The notes under the pieces: model-generated | The model's input: only the letters and a program-made list of their open reading frames with translations | Database searches by the model: none | What the model was told of the DNA's origin: nothing | Made by a program: the position numbers and the translations under genes | Assembly: GCA_963921935.1 (NCBI GenBank) | Contig: OY998181.1 | Coordinates: 118,316,957-118,380,956, forward strand | Direction of reading: 5' to 3' | Length of the DNA: 64,000 nt | DNA from: Galeruca laticollis | Taxonomy: Eukaryota > Arthropoda > Insecta > Coleoptera > Chrysomelidae | In this document: in pieces, positions 21,181 through 31,650 of the stretch | How positions within the stretch are numbered: the stretch's first letter is position 1 | Layout: the number at the start of each line of letters is the position of its first letter

Positions 21181-21977
21181 TCTTACTGTTTCAAAAAACT
21201 GTGTATAGAACTTGATTAAAATAGTATATTAAAGGACAAGTTTTATATGGCATTATTTTATCGCACGCGTCCAAGTGCGACGGAAGGCCTTATGAAACAA
21301 GTTTTTTATACAATTTTTTCTACTTCACGTTTTTTGTGTCGAAAAAGTAACAAAATTTATAAAATAGAATAATTAAATCTATTGAGGGAATTTTGTATTC
21401 ATGACGTAGCGGTTGGTAATGCTAACATTAGCGTCAACTTGAAACATTTGAAAATTGAATAATTGTGTCAATCCGCAAAAAATTTGTAGTATTACTTTGT
21501 TTAATTGTCTATCTGCGTGTAAATAATGGAAAATTATTAAATGTGTACCCCACCTGAACTGTTTGTTGTAGTATTTATTGTTCAATGATGCATTATGTTA
21601 CGATTAAAGCGTTCTTTGGATTAAAGTTGGGTCTTGTTATTTGTGTGCTTGATTTTTTAGACGACCAACGTTGACGTTTCGCTGTTAGTGTTACCAACCT
21701 TGAGGAATAAAAAATAGCGTTTCCAAAAATGCTTTCTTTTGAAACTCGACGGAGTTTCAGAAAGTAATAATTATAAATGCAAAGTAGAAATTAGTATATT
21801 CCGATATGAGTGCAGAATGCAGCTAATTCCATATGAGTGTGAATGTCACGAAAATCACACGAGTAAAGAATTATGAATTCCCACGTGCCGAATGCGATTT
21901 TTTCTACAGCCGCAAAGAAATTAGAAATTTGAACGCTTACTCAAAAATCAGTAAAACCACTAATCTGAATATATAAT
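21181..21977. other. Intronic spacer, nothing recognised
   Basis: No open frame with identifiable similarity and no clear repeat up to the ATAT target duplication of the Sola-like element. Confidence 0.35.
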
Positions 21978-23525
21978 ATATGAGGGGTCTAGTTTCAAAG
22001 CGTACCTACAATCTCCACTGTTTAAGAAAAATTAGATCGATGTCGCTTCGGGTGCGATTTTTAGCGCTGAATTCTAATATAAAATTATTTGGTACCAAAA
22101 CGGTCAAGTTCCAGTTTATTTTCTACGTGCAGTTAATTCCAAAGTGTACAATCTTACACTTCCAAACCGTACAAAATTCTGAATTGTTAACTAAAACAAA
22201 ACGTGCAATCTCCAAGGCATATTAAATGCAGAATAAAATTAAATTTTCAAACTGAGCAAAATCCGTTTGGCGTCTAAACCCCTTTATTTTATGTCTTTAC
22301 AGGTTAAAACTTGCAAATTATTTCATTAGTTCGATGTATAACGAACAGTGAAGTTGCTTTTTTGGAGAGATATTATTTGTCAATCGATAATATTTAGTAA
22401 AATTAGTGTTTTAAATGGAAGTTGAAGTAACACCAGTAAGAAGAGGGCAAAAAGCTCGAAAACGAATTCCCAATCCCGCCGAATAGAAGAAAGACAAAGG
22501 AAAAAATTCTCAGGTAAGTTTGCGTAACTGGTGAAGCCTAAAATTCAAAACCCAATATATGGTTATTTCTACAGGTATGGTCCACACTTTTTTCAAGCAC
22601 AGCTTTATGTCCTTAGTCAACAAAAAAAGTTAGTTCCAGTTTGCAAAAGTTCTTTTATGGCTATTTTGTGAATTACAAGAAGAAGGATTGATGCAGTTGC
22701 AAAAAATTATTCTAAAACTTCTATGCCAGCAAAAGAAAATCGGGGAGGCGATAGAAAGTTGGATAAATATCAGTCCAAACGAGAATAAGTTAAGAATTTT
22801 ATTAATAAATTCAAAGCTAATGAAGTTCAATACTGCAGGAGACAGACTGCAAGATACTACCTTGATTTATCACTAAACATTAAAAAAAATGTGGACCATG
22901 TATCAAAACGACAATAAAGAACAACCTGTGAAGCAGAGTTATTTTAGACACATTTTTAACACTCAGTATAGTTTGGGTTTTGGTACTCCTCGTACGGATG
23001 TATGTTCTACGTGTCTACAACTGACAGAGAAGATAAAGAGTTGTGTTGTTGAAGCTACTAAGATTACTCTTATGACCGAGAAGACATTACACAAAATGAA
23101 GGCTCAAGCATACTTCAACTTACTACGAGAAGCAGAGGATGGCGTTGAGATTTTTTTCTTGGATTACCAAAAGAATCAGGTGTTACCAAAAGTGACTGAT
23201 CAGCAAGCTTATTATTCTAGACAGCTGTACATCTAAAATTTTACAGTTGTTAGAGGCACTTCAAAATCTAAATTAAATCCTTCAACAGTGACTGGTTTTT
23301 GTTGGACCGAAAATGAATACAGCAAGGGGTCTAATGAAATTGCCTCTTGTATTTATCACATGCTGAATATATCTGATTCTACAAAAAAAGATTAACACCA
23401 TTAGGTTAATGTGTGATGGATGTAGGGGGCAAAATAGAAATACAATCCTTATCGCAATGTTAAGTTACTGGCTGTCAAAACAAACCCTAATTACAAAAAT
23501 TGAAATAATTTTTCCAGTGAGAGGG

Positions 23526-23534
23526 CATTCATTT
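23526..23534. repeat. MULE target-site duplication, left
   Basis: CATTCATTT, repeated at 25774-25782. It lies inside the Sola-like ORF (codons for H-S-F), and the protein continues in frame after the right copy. Confidence 0.92.
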
Positions 23535-23544
23535 GGTATCCGGA

Positions 23545-23672
23545 AAATTCTTCGAAAGCAATTCTTCGAAAACAATTCTTCGAAAACAATTCTTCGAAAA
23601 TCAATTCTTCGAAAATGCAATTCTTCGAATAAACAATTCTTCGACTAATAATTCTTCGAATAACAATTCTTC
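23545..23672 (+). repeat. Left MULE TIR: tandem TTCGAAGAATTG-type repeats
   Basis: About nine 12-16 bp units centred on the palindrome TTCGAA. The order of variant units is mirrored at the right end. Confidence 0.9.
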
Positions 23673-23870
23673 GAAGTATCCAAAAGGAATGACTTTGTTC
23701 AGAGATATAAATCAGGTATAATTTATCTAATCCCAAGCTTGCAACTGACGATAATCCCTTGGAAATTAGTTTTAATTTAACCCTGTGCAAGTAAATATGG
23801 ATGCAGAATTTGTTTGTGATATAAATCAGGTATAATTTACCTAATCCCAAGTTTGCAACTGACCTGAGTG

Positions 23871-23880
23871 GGTATAAAAG
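23871..23880 (+). promoter_or_regulatory. TATA box of the MULE transposase
   Basis: GGTATAAAAGGG lies about 60 bp upstream of the ATG at 23935. The surrounding leader is a tandem duplication (about 23700-23820 and 23815-23945), and only the second copy carries this TATA stretch. Confidence 0.55.
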
Positions 23881-23934
23881 GGATTGTTTTCCATAAAATA
23901 AAATTAGTTTTAATTTAACCCTGTGCAAGTAAAT

Positions 23935-25419
23935 ATGGATGCAGAATTTGTTTGTTCAGAAAAAGGGAAACGTAAATTGTTGTTCGAGGGACATTTTTAT
24001 TTTAAAGATGTTGAAAAAGGTGAAAAAGTGTATTGGAAGTGAGCATTTTTTGAAAAAAGAAAAACAAACTGTCCAGCGAGAATAATTACTGTCGACGATA
24101 AAATCAGTAAAATAACAAAAGAACATAATCATATTGCTGACGCCTCAGAGGTGGAAGCGACCAAAGTGTACGAAAAAATTCGAATCAACTCGAAAATAAG
24201 TAATGATCCTCCGCACAGAATTATATCAATTGCTTCGACTACATGTTCCATAACGGCAGCTCCCAAGCTTCCAAGTGTTAGCAGTATGAAACGGAGTATT
24301 CGCAATATCAGACAAAAAAATCTACAAGGACCAGCTCTTCCTACTAATAGAAGCGAAATAATATTTTTGGAGGAATATACGAAAAGCTACAAAAATGAAA
24401 ATTTTTTGCTATATGATGCCGGTCCAGTGGACGAGAGAATATTAATTTTTACTACAGAACAAAATCTCCAATTATTGTCTAACAGTAAGCATTGGTATAT
24501 TGATGGCACATTTAAAACCGTGCCGTTATTATTCCAACAATTACTAACCGTTCACGGACTGCAACACAATTTATCGGTACCTTTAGTTTATGCACTCTTA
24601 CCAAAAAAATCAGAACGAATTTATGATCAATTTTTTCAAGAATCATCTTTAGTGCCTGCAACGATTACCACTGACTTCGAAAAAGCATTGATTAATGCCT
24701 GCAATAGTGCTTTTCCAAGTTGTAGAAAAAGATGCTGTTTTTTCCACTTCAGTCAATGCATTTTTGGAATGATTCAAAGGAATGGATTAAAAAAACGCTA
24801 TGAGACTGACAGTGAATTTGCTTTCAAACTAAATATGTTGTGTGCTATTGCTTTTGTCCCAGTGGATGATATAGTTATGGCGTTTGAACAATTATATGAT
24901 AGTGAAATATTTCCGTCAGAAGCCGAAAGTGTTCTTAATTATTTTGAAGATACGTGGATTGGGCGACCAAATCGAAAACAGCGAAAACCACCACAATATC
25001 CATACGAATTGTGGAATCTATATCAAACAGTTTTGGATGATTTACCGAGAACAAATAATTCGGTAGAAGGATGGCATCGAAGTTTTGAAACACAAGTATC
25101 AGCAGTTCACCACAACTTGTGGAAATTTATAAAATGTATAAAAAATGAGCAAAGTCTAAATGAACTTCGTGTAGAACAATATTTAAGCGGATTTGAACCA
25201 CAAACACCAAGAAAGAAGTACAAAGATTGTAATCAACGAATCAAAACTCTTGTAAATCAGTATGATAAAAATAATATAATAGAATACATTAGAGATTTAG
25301 CTCACAACATATCATATTATTCTATAATATTTTTCTTACCTTGGTATTTGATAGTATTTATGTCATTTATCTGTAATTTTTACTGTAACCTTTTACTGTA
25401 CTGTAAACTTTTACTGTAA
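23935..25419 (+). pseudogene. MULE transposase with N-terminal FLYWCH finger, one TGA codon
   Basis: One frame runs from ATG 23935 to the stop at 25417-25419, broken only by TGA at 24040-24042 (codon 36). Residues ~1-72 form a FLYWCH-type zinc finger: 'HFYFKDVEKGEKVYWK', then the TGA where the first zinc-ligand cysteine is expected, then 'NCPARI' and 'KEHNHIAD' with the remaining C, H and H. The transposase core has 'HWYIDGTFKTVP' (first D), 'TITTDFEKALINA' (second D), a CCFFH motif and 'NNSVEGWHRSF' with the likely final E. Translation could also begin at a downstream codon. The last ~40 residues become hydrophobic and may reflect loss of the true C-terminus. The protein would cut and paste the element. 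Confidence 0.85.
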
Positions 25420-25629
25420 TTTATTAATAAAATGTTGACATAATTATAACAAATAAAAAAAGTAGTGTTTTATTTCCAGTTCCTAGGTATTCTCAAAAAA
25501 GAAAATGACCTTATAATTCTCATTTATTATTAGTATGTTCCGCATCATACGTTTATATATCATGCGAGAAATATTGATTATTGTCTAATGAAAACTTATC
25601 CCAGATTTTAGTAAATCCAAATAATAAAG

Positions 25630-25765
25630 CTGTCGAAGAATTATTAGTCGAAGAATTGTTTATTCGAAGAATATGGTATTCGAAGAATCGCATTTTTGAA
25701 GAATTGATTTTCGAAGAATTGTTTTCGAAGAATTGTTTTCGAAGAATTGCTTTCGAAGAAAATTC
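25630..25765 (-). repeat. Right MULE TIR: tandem TTCGAAGAATTG-type repeats
   Basis: Reverse complement of the left array with nearly the same order of unit variants. It includes one extra or altered unit near 25665-25685. Confidence 0.9.
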
Positions 25766-25773
25766 CTAGATCC

Positions 25774-25782
25774 CATTCATTT
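25774..25782. repeat. MULE target-site duplication, right
   Basis: CATTCATTT, identical to 23526-23534. Confidence 0.92.
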
Positions 25783-26671
25783 ATACACCCTGACAGAGTA
25801 TTTGGACATATTGAACGAGATATCCGTAGAATGGACATTATTTTGGAGCCAGAAGAATATTTAAATATTTTTCACGTTATGAAACCGTGTTAAAAGTTGG
25901 AACAGATGTTGAAATTCAGGATTGGAGGAATGAAACTAGCAACTTTATAAAACCACCAGGCCAGTGACAGAAGTAATAGTTTCAGTCCGGGGAGAAATGA
26001 CATACAGATCAGATATTGAGATGGGAAAACCCATCACAAAAAGAGGTACAACTTTCTTAAATATGAACCCATCCACAATCTTCAAGAAAAATTGTGTAAA
26101 CGAAAATAAAAAGTTATTAAACTTATTTCACATTACGGAGAGGAGTGGAAAAACGACCCTAGACTAAAATTCTATAAACTTGTGCCAGATGGAGAAAATC
26201 AAGAAGAAGATAAGGGAAACACATTATGCGAAGCAAGGGAAGAGGAAGAGTCCAGCCTGACAGTTTAATTTTCCATACTTTAAGTGCTCACCTACATTAA
26301 TAATTTTATGTAATAACTTATTAAAGATAAAAACTTTTTTATTAGTTGAAAATAAAAGTTAGCATTTATTCAACTGAAGTGTATATTTAATTTCAAACTG
26401 TACAATATCCGCCATATTTAATTTCAAACTGTACAATCTCCGTCACAGATTTTCAAAATTTAAAATATCCAAATAAATTTTGCCCGTTGTTTTGGAAAAT
26501 AAAACTTTTTTTGCTTAAAAATTTAAACAATAGTTGTAGATGATAAGGTTAACTCAACCAAACATTTAAATCTTGAAAAAATACTTTTTCTAAAAGATGA
26601 GAAGTTTTTCTCGTTTCCTGAAAAATTTATCAAGCTGGAGATTGTACACTTTGGAAATAGACCCCTCATAT

Positions 26672-27213
26672 GTAACAATTATTTGATATCTTTTTGAAAT
26701 AATTTTTGCAATTTTGACAGACAGGTAAACAAACCAGGCAATTTTTCGCGACATACCTTGAAATTGTATTCCAGCTTCTAAATTTTTTGAATAACCTATT
26801 TTTGTCATGTAATTATTGTTATCAGTAATTTATAACACAGTTACTTGTAAAATGTACTAATGATTATTGCGTTGCCATTCCGCAGTCCACAATGATATTC
26901 AGGACATAACCATCTGATACAACCGAACGTAACAAGGTTATATAAAAAATGCCTTAATGTGTATAGCGCCCTCTAGTGACTATTTAATGCACTGCTCGAA
27001 GATGTGCCATTTCGCATGCATAAGCGTATCGAAATGTGTCAATTCTATTATGGCTGTCGAAAAAAATCTTATTAGTACTGAGATCTGTTAGAAATATTAA
27101 GAAACCATGATATTGTTATGTATTCAGGAAATTCCATTTAATTTATAACCTCAACAATTTACTTCTAGCGAAAATTCATTTGATTACCTAATGTTCAAAA
27201 TATGGGTACTTAC
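26672..27213. other. Intronic spacer, no feature recognised
   Basis: AT-rich non-coding sequence between the Sola-like element and the Dscam exon. Confidence 0.4.
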
Positions 27214-27389
27214 GATATTATAATATGGCGAGTTTCGTTGAACAGATGAGGTGGCTGGCGGAGGCGATGCACAACCTTCAGTTATTGGATGCTCATGGTA
27301 CATGAAACTATGTAGCATCGTATTTTGAGGCAAAGTGCTAGGCTCTGATAATTGAAACGTTGCATATGGTGATATGTCTTCTGAAGTTT
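27214..27389 (-). CDS. Dscam: Dscam-family receptor, cytoplasmic exon 'EDISPYATFQLSEPSTLP'
   Basis: A 176-bp minus-strand exon, acceptor TTTCAACAG next to 27389 and donor GTAAGTACC before 27214. It enters in phase 1, completing a Glu codon with exon 29322-29450, and leaves in phase 0. The peptide contains SEDISPYATFQLSEPSTLPQ, then NTMLHSFMYHEHPITEG, and a proline-rich 'CASPPPATSSVQRNSPYYNI'. The 'DI.PYATFQL' string is one of the most conserved cytoplasmic motifs of insect Dscam. The Tyr in PYATF and the SPPP run are plausible SH2/SH3 adaptor sites (inference). Confidence 0.93.
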
Positions 27390-27654
27390 CTGTTGAAATG
27401 AAGTTACACAAATTTTAATACAGATTTTTGAAATAATATTAGGTAAATTAGCAATTCATATATTGTACAGCAGCTGTATGACATTTAGAAGGAAAAGTCA
27501 AATTATCTATGAGAAAGTCACTCTTTTTAATCTGAATGCGCAAAAACGAACGATTTTGATGTTTTGAATTGCCGATTGTGAATAAACACACTTTTGCGGA
27601 GGTTTTTGTATCGAAATCTTGTTTCTAGCTGTATTCAAATTTTATCGATTTTTC

Positions 27655-27715
<61 letters not shown>

Positions 27716-29321
27716 GCATTTCGGAAAGAGTAAGCAAGGATCAGATAGATCACCACTCAGCTGAAGGCGGATCCTAGCAAAGCACGAGATTTTTATCAAA
27801 GTTTGCTAACGGTGCCTTCTGTTTTCTGTGGAAATTTCAAACTTAACCTTAAAAAGCTTTTTATTTTTATTTAGTTTCGTGCGTTGATTATTCCATGATT
27901 TTTCTTGTTTATATATTTGTTAAAGCAGTTCTCAGTGATTTATACACGCACGGATTCTATACATGGAATTGTTTCTTTTTAAAATGTCCAAACTATTATT
28001 TTAGAAGAGGATAAGGCAGCAACCCGCTGAAAACGCGGCTTATAAAAAGAAAACAAAAAAAAGAATACAACCCGTAAGCAGATCTCATTTACCCATATAT
28101 GTAATACTCATATATTGCTAGTAGGGGTGTGGAAAAGGTTGACGGCCCAATGGTATAGACCAATGACGTAGAAAAAATATAGACCTAGCAACTCATTCAT
28201 AATATCGGAATTATTTTGAAGCCATCAATAAATTCCCTAACAATGTGCTAGAAAGGACAACAATACATTCATTTTTCTGCTTTGGCAACGCTGTGTAAAT
28301 GGAAACAGTGGTGTATTGCTCTGAATATTTTGTTTACCTTTTGAGATCCTCAACTTACAAATAGATGTGTGATAGAAATGCTTTAGAATTACATGCTGTT
28401 TAAAGATTGTATTCTATTGAAAATTATTGACTGACCAGTGAATAAAAAAATTGAATAATTTAGGCAAGAGAGATTTTGGTACATCAACCCAATTTTTTGC
28501 AAATATAAGACTGACTAACCATGTTTTTGAGATTATACACTTACGAAGTCAGGAAAAGCACAATTAGCACTTAAATAAGCGAATAATTACTTGCAAACAA
28601 ACAAATCTACAATGGCAACTATGCGGTCATTTGTTATTTTTTGTGAATGGATGGTGTCCTACAGCGTTGTCATGTAGAGCATAATAATTGTATTGTTGAA
28701 AACATGTAAATCAACAATATCAATGGCAAGAAAATTTGTTTACCGTATGTCCTTCACTGTCATCTTTAAATAGTATCATGTGCCTCATGACTTATTTTTT
28801 TTGAAAATCAATTTGTTATATATTTCTCGAGCAGTTTTAAGAAATAAAGAACATTTTGATAACAGCGCATGGTGACGGGTAGCGTAGCCCCTCTCATTAT
28901 TGCTTTTGCAATGTTAGATTCAGTATTTAAAGTCAATAAATGGGTTTATATTTTTCTACGTCATTGGTGTAGACAAACATACGTCTGTCGCCCGTCATTT
29001 AGACCTGAAATGCTATGCGCATGCCTCAGTATGGTCTGCACTTTCCCACTACAGTCGCAAGACCTGCGCATAACGGATAGACTCAGAACAGAAAAATGCA
29101 GTTGCTGTCTCTCTTGGTAGACAACAATTCAGTTTGCGAACGTGATCGGGGCTACTTTACGAATATTGAGATCATGATCAGGTAAACCCAACCATACTTT
29201 CCAAAATAGATTTTAGTTTTTTCATTAATAAATTTATGGCTATGAATTTAAATAAATGCATTCCTACGTATACTTTTCGTACAACAAGTAGTCTAAATCT
29301 GTAGTATAATAATTGGTGTAC
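27390..29321. other. Dscam intron with (TA)n; no gene
   Basis: A 1.9-kb intron between two cytoplasmic exons. Apart from the TA microsatellite at 27659-27711 I see no recognisable element; the open frame at 28869-29120 has no identifiable similarity. Confidence 0.5.
27659..27711. repeat. (TA)n microsatellite
   Basis: About 26 consecutive TA dinucleotides. Confidence 0.97.
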
Positions 29322-29450
29322 CTGGTATTTTTTCGCCAGCTTGTAAGGCCACCTTATGAATTGTAGCGTAATATCTTTCTCTTTGAGCTTCAGCGTTTTG
29401 CTGATTATCTAACTGTTCTTTGGCGGCATCATTGTGTCCTAAAACGTATC
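29322..29450 (-). CDS. Dscam: Dscam-family receptor, first cytoplasmic exon
   Basis: A 129-bp symmetric (1-1) minus-strand exon with acceptor TTTCAG next to 29450 and donor GTACACC before 29322. The peptide reads RYVLGHNDAAKEQLDNQQNA followed by EAQRERYYATIHKVALQAGE and KIP. It follows the transmembrane exon directly. 'YYATIHK' and the preceding charged helix-like stretch are typical of the juxtamembrane part of Dscam tails. The joint to exon 27214-27389 regenerates a Glu codon, giving 'KIPETSEDISPYATF', and this continuity supports both exon edges. Confidence 0.93.
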
Positions 29451-29498
29451 CTGAAATTGACTATGTAGAAAAAATGTCCTTACGTTTAAAGTACTTAC
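29451..29498 (-). other. 48-bp intron between transmembrane and first cytoplasmic exon
   Basis: GTAAGTAC...TTTCAG, 48 nt, phase 1. It is the only tiny intron of the gene in this window, in strong contrast to the 10-21 kb introns around it. Confidence 0.9.
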
Positions 29499-29639
29499 GG
29501 CGTTTCATACAAAGCAATGCTCCAATTGCAGATATAATTATTGCTATAAGTAAAACAACTAGTGGTATGATAACTTTCAAATCTGAGTAAAACGGATAAT
29601 CGTCGTCTCCTTGTTTCATTAAATCAGGTGGCGGCACAT
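29499..29639 (-). CDS. Dscam: Dscam-family receptor, transmembrane exon
   Basis: A 141-bp symmetric (1-1) minus-strand exon, acceptor TTTTCAG next to 29639 and donor GTAAGTAC before 29499. The peptide starts DVPPPDLMKQGDDDYPFYSD, a short acidic stalk, and continues LKVIIPLVVLLIAIIISAIG and ALLCMKR. That is one ~23-residue hydrophobic helix closed by basic residues, so the protein crosses the membrane once with the C-terminus inside. In Dscam1 of flies the transmembrane exon exists as alternative versions. The 21-kb intron upstream would have room for a second version, but I could not find one. Confidence 0.93.
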
Positions 29640-30017
29640 CTGAAAATGAGTATTTTTGATTTTACAATATAATGTAACAATTGAATTTTCGTAGGGGTAG
29701 TACACCAATGATGATAAATGATGGAGGTTCTACTATAATATCACGAAACCTGAGTCTGGGCCACAAGTGCCATTTCGTCATAAACCTATGCTGGACTACC
29801 GAAAATTATGATTTTGGTCTCATTCGAATCGAAACGGTATCTAAAACAAATGATTAACTGGCCAATAGAGGCCTGCAAAAATTGCAAAAGTTATAAACAA
29901 TAATGTTGCAACTTAACAACTGCGCCCACTACGGTTGCGGAAATCAAACCGCAGGCAACGCCGAGCGCTCGTAAACTCAGTCGATCTGAAGCGTGTCAAG
30001 TGTCTCCTATTGAGATA
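29640..30017. other. Intronic spacer upstream of the Harbinger element
   Basis: Non-coding; no repeat identified. Confidence 0.4.
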
Positions 30018-30399
30018 GGAAAAGTTCTTAAAATCCACCGATAGACTCTATCGATAGATGTCTGTGATATGTCAGATAAATGTCAGGTATAATGAAGTTG
30101 ATCTATCGGTAGACGATTATAAGAACGTATTGGTTAGATTCTATGGTAGATTGAAAAAAATATAAAAAAGAAAGAAGATTAAATTTGACAATCATTTTCA
30201 AACTAGCCCTGCAGCCATCTTTATTAGTATTGACGCAAGTAAACTTTTATATTATTATTATTCCATTTTTTTAGTACTGTAAAGGTATATATTAAATAGT
30301 GTTGAATATAAAATATACGAGTATATTCTACAATTTTTTGCCTTAAGAGTTTTTGTGACATTAAGTAATTATCATCTTATAATTTTCAGGTTCCAAAAA

Positions 30400-31531
30400 A
30401 TGGAAGATTTAGCAGCAGTATATGTTTTGACAAAATGTATATTTGGTGGAGACATGTTGAATGATGATTCTTCTTCAAGTGATGCAACTTCAAGTACTCC
30501 CAGCAGTGACAGTGATACTGAAGTACTTTTTCTTTTTGGTGAAAAAAGACAACATATCACCTCTTACAATTACTTTGAAGTTACTGTACCAATGTACTCT
30601 CTGGATTATTTTAAAGCACATTTTCGAATGTCCAGAGAGTCTGTGGAGAAATTAAAATTTAACTTGAGTACCAACTACATAGATGTGAAAGGTAGAGCAA
30701 ACATTTCTTTGGAAAAAGGCATTTTGATTTCCATATGGACACTGGCAAATCGAGAAAGCTCCCAATCAATTGCATACCGCTTCGGAATACATAAGGGCCA
30801 TGCACATACAGTGGTTCTAAAAATATGCAAAATGATATCAAGAATCTCTGACAAATACATTTTATGGCCAACAGGAACAGAGACTATAAACAATGTAAAT
30901 GGATTTAACAATCTAAGAGGAAATGTAAGTTTCCCTAATGTTTTTGGCTGTGTAGATGGTACACATATAATGATTCCTGGGAAACCAGATAACTCCTACT
31001 ACAACAGAAAAGGATCCTATTCAGTATTGCTGCAGGCTATTTGCAACTTTAGAAAAGAAATTATTAATGTCTCATGTGGGTGGCCAGGAAGCTTCCACGA
31101 TGCTAGGATGTGGAAATCTTCAAAAATTTATGAAAAACTGTCTAATGATATGGAAAATTGGTTGCCAACTGGTACATATTTGATCGGAGATTCTGCATAT
31201 CTCCTGGATAAATTTATTATGGTGCCCTTTAGAGATGACGGATAGCTAACAAGGCAGCAGAAAAAATTTAATACACGATTAAGTTCATCGAGAGTGCTAA
31301 TTGAAAAAACTAAAAGGTTTATTTCGACGACTAAAATTTTTGGAAGTTTATAAATTACTATAGATAAAATACTATATAATTGCCAGTTGCGTTCTCCATA
31401 ATATTTCATTGAATGATGATATTCTAATGGATGAAGAACCTGACGATGTTAGACATGAAGAAATTAATAATGATCCTGTTGACCATGTAGCAGATCAACT
31501 AAGAATACAAATAATGCAGAATCTTATTTAA
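30400..31531 (+). pseudogene. HARBI1-like nuclease of the Harbinger element
   Basis: The ATG at 30400 follows an acceptor-like TTTTCAG. Residues ~25-45 are acidic and serine-rich. The DDE nuclease core is clear: 'FGCVDGTHIMIPGK' with the first D (about 30945), 'FHDARMW' and 'YLIGDSAYLLDKF' with the second D (about 31185). TAG at 31243-31245 interrupts the conserved 'PFRDDG.LT' block. In the same frame 'RQQKKFNTRLSSSRVLIEKT' follows, with the Glu in LIEK as the likely third catalytic residue, then a frame change and 'IASCVLHNISLNDDILMDEE'. About 8-10 residues usually found after LIEK appear lost. A near-intact but inactive transposase. Confidence 0.85.
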
Positions 31532-31650
31532 TTTTTTTTACATAATGAAAAACAAACATCACAGCAAAAACTGAAAATATTTTCAAAAATATATAACAAA
31601 ATACTTTATTAAAGATTGCAAATAATCTTCTAAAAATAATACTTTGCAAC

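Larger units (their letters stand above)
23535..25773 (+). mobile_element. Complete Mutator-like element (MULE) with repeat-built TIRs
   Basis: The 2239-bp element is flanked by a perfect 9-bp duplication. Left (about 23535-23672) and right (about 25630-25773) ends are inverted repeats made of roughly nine tandem copies of an AATTCTTCGAAAACA-like unit. The terminal bases are GGTATCCGG on the left and GGATCTAGG on the right (reverse complement). Between them lie a promoter region and one transposase gene. 9-bp duplications, long TIRs and a FLYWCH plus MULE-domain protein are all known Mutator-superfamily traits. The two TIRs differ at few sites, so the insertion looks young. Confidence 0.93.
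22413..26268 (+). pseudogene. Sola-like / DUF7869-type transposase, split by the MULE
   Basis: The first exon-like part starts 'MEVEVTPVRRGQKARKRIPN' at about 22413 and has a TAG soon after. The main part at 22889-23236 includes 'SLGFGTPRTDVCSTCLQLTE' with a paired-cysteine motif and an internal 'FFLDYQKNQVLPKV' D-block. Further on, 'GFCWTENEYSKGSNEIASCI' and 'MCDGCRGQNRN' (about 23409) follow, the latter matching the 'D.C.GQN' catalytic-type box. The frame then reaches 'GHSF', where the MULE is inserted. It resumes at 25783 with 'IHPDRVFGHIERDIRRM' and ends near 26268. Stops at 23236 and several later frame changes inactivate it. Function as a transposase is inferred from the termini and the motif pattern. 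Confidence 0.65.
21982..26667 (+). mobile_element. Sola-like DNA transposon, interrupted by a MULE
   Basis: The left end reads GAGGGGTCTAGTTTCAAAGC and the right end, reverse-complemented, reads GAGGGGTCTATTTCCAAAGT. Both are flanked by ATAT (21978-21981 and 26668-26671), a 4-bp palindromic target duplication. Subterminal copies of a 'CAAACTGTACAATCTCC'-like motif occur at both ends. Known Sola elements make 4-bp duplications, and Sola2 termini begin GRGG, which fits. The encoded protein matches a widespread arthropod transposase-like family (DUF7869-type wording). Removing the nested MULE leaves about 2.4 kb. The Sola assignment is an inference from the ends. Confidence 0.65.

Noticed and set aside
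23545..23672. Short regularly spaced repeats considered as a CRISPR-like array
   Set aside because: Units are adjacent with no unique spacers, are mirrored at 25630-25765, and form the TIR of a MULE in a eukaryotic intron.
28869..29120. 83-codon plus frame with several cysteines
   Set aside because: No recognisable domain, no splice context, and it lies inside the Dscam intron on the opposite strand; most likely chance.
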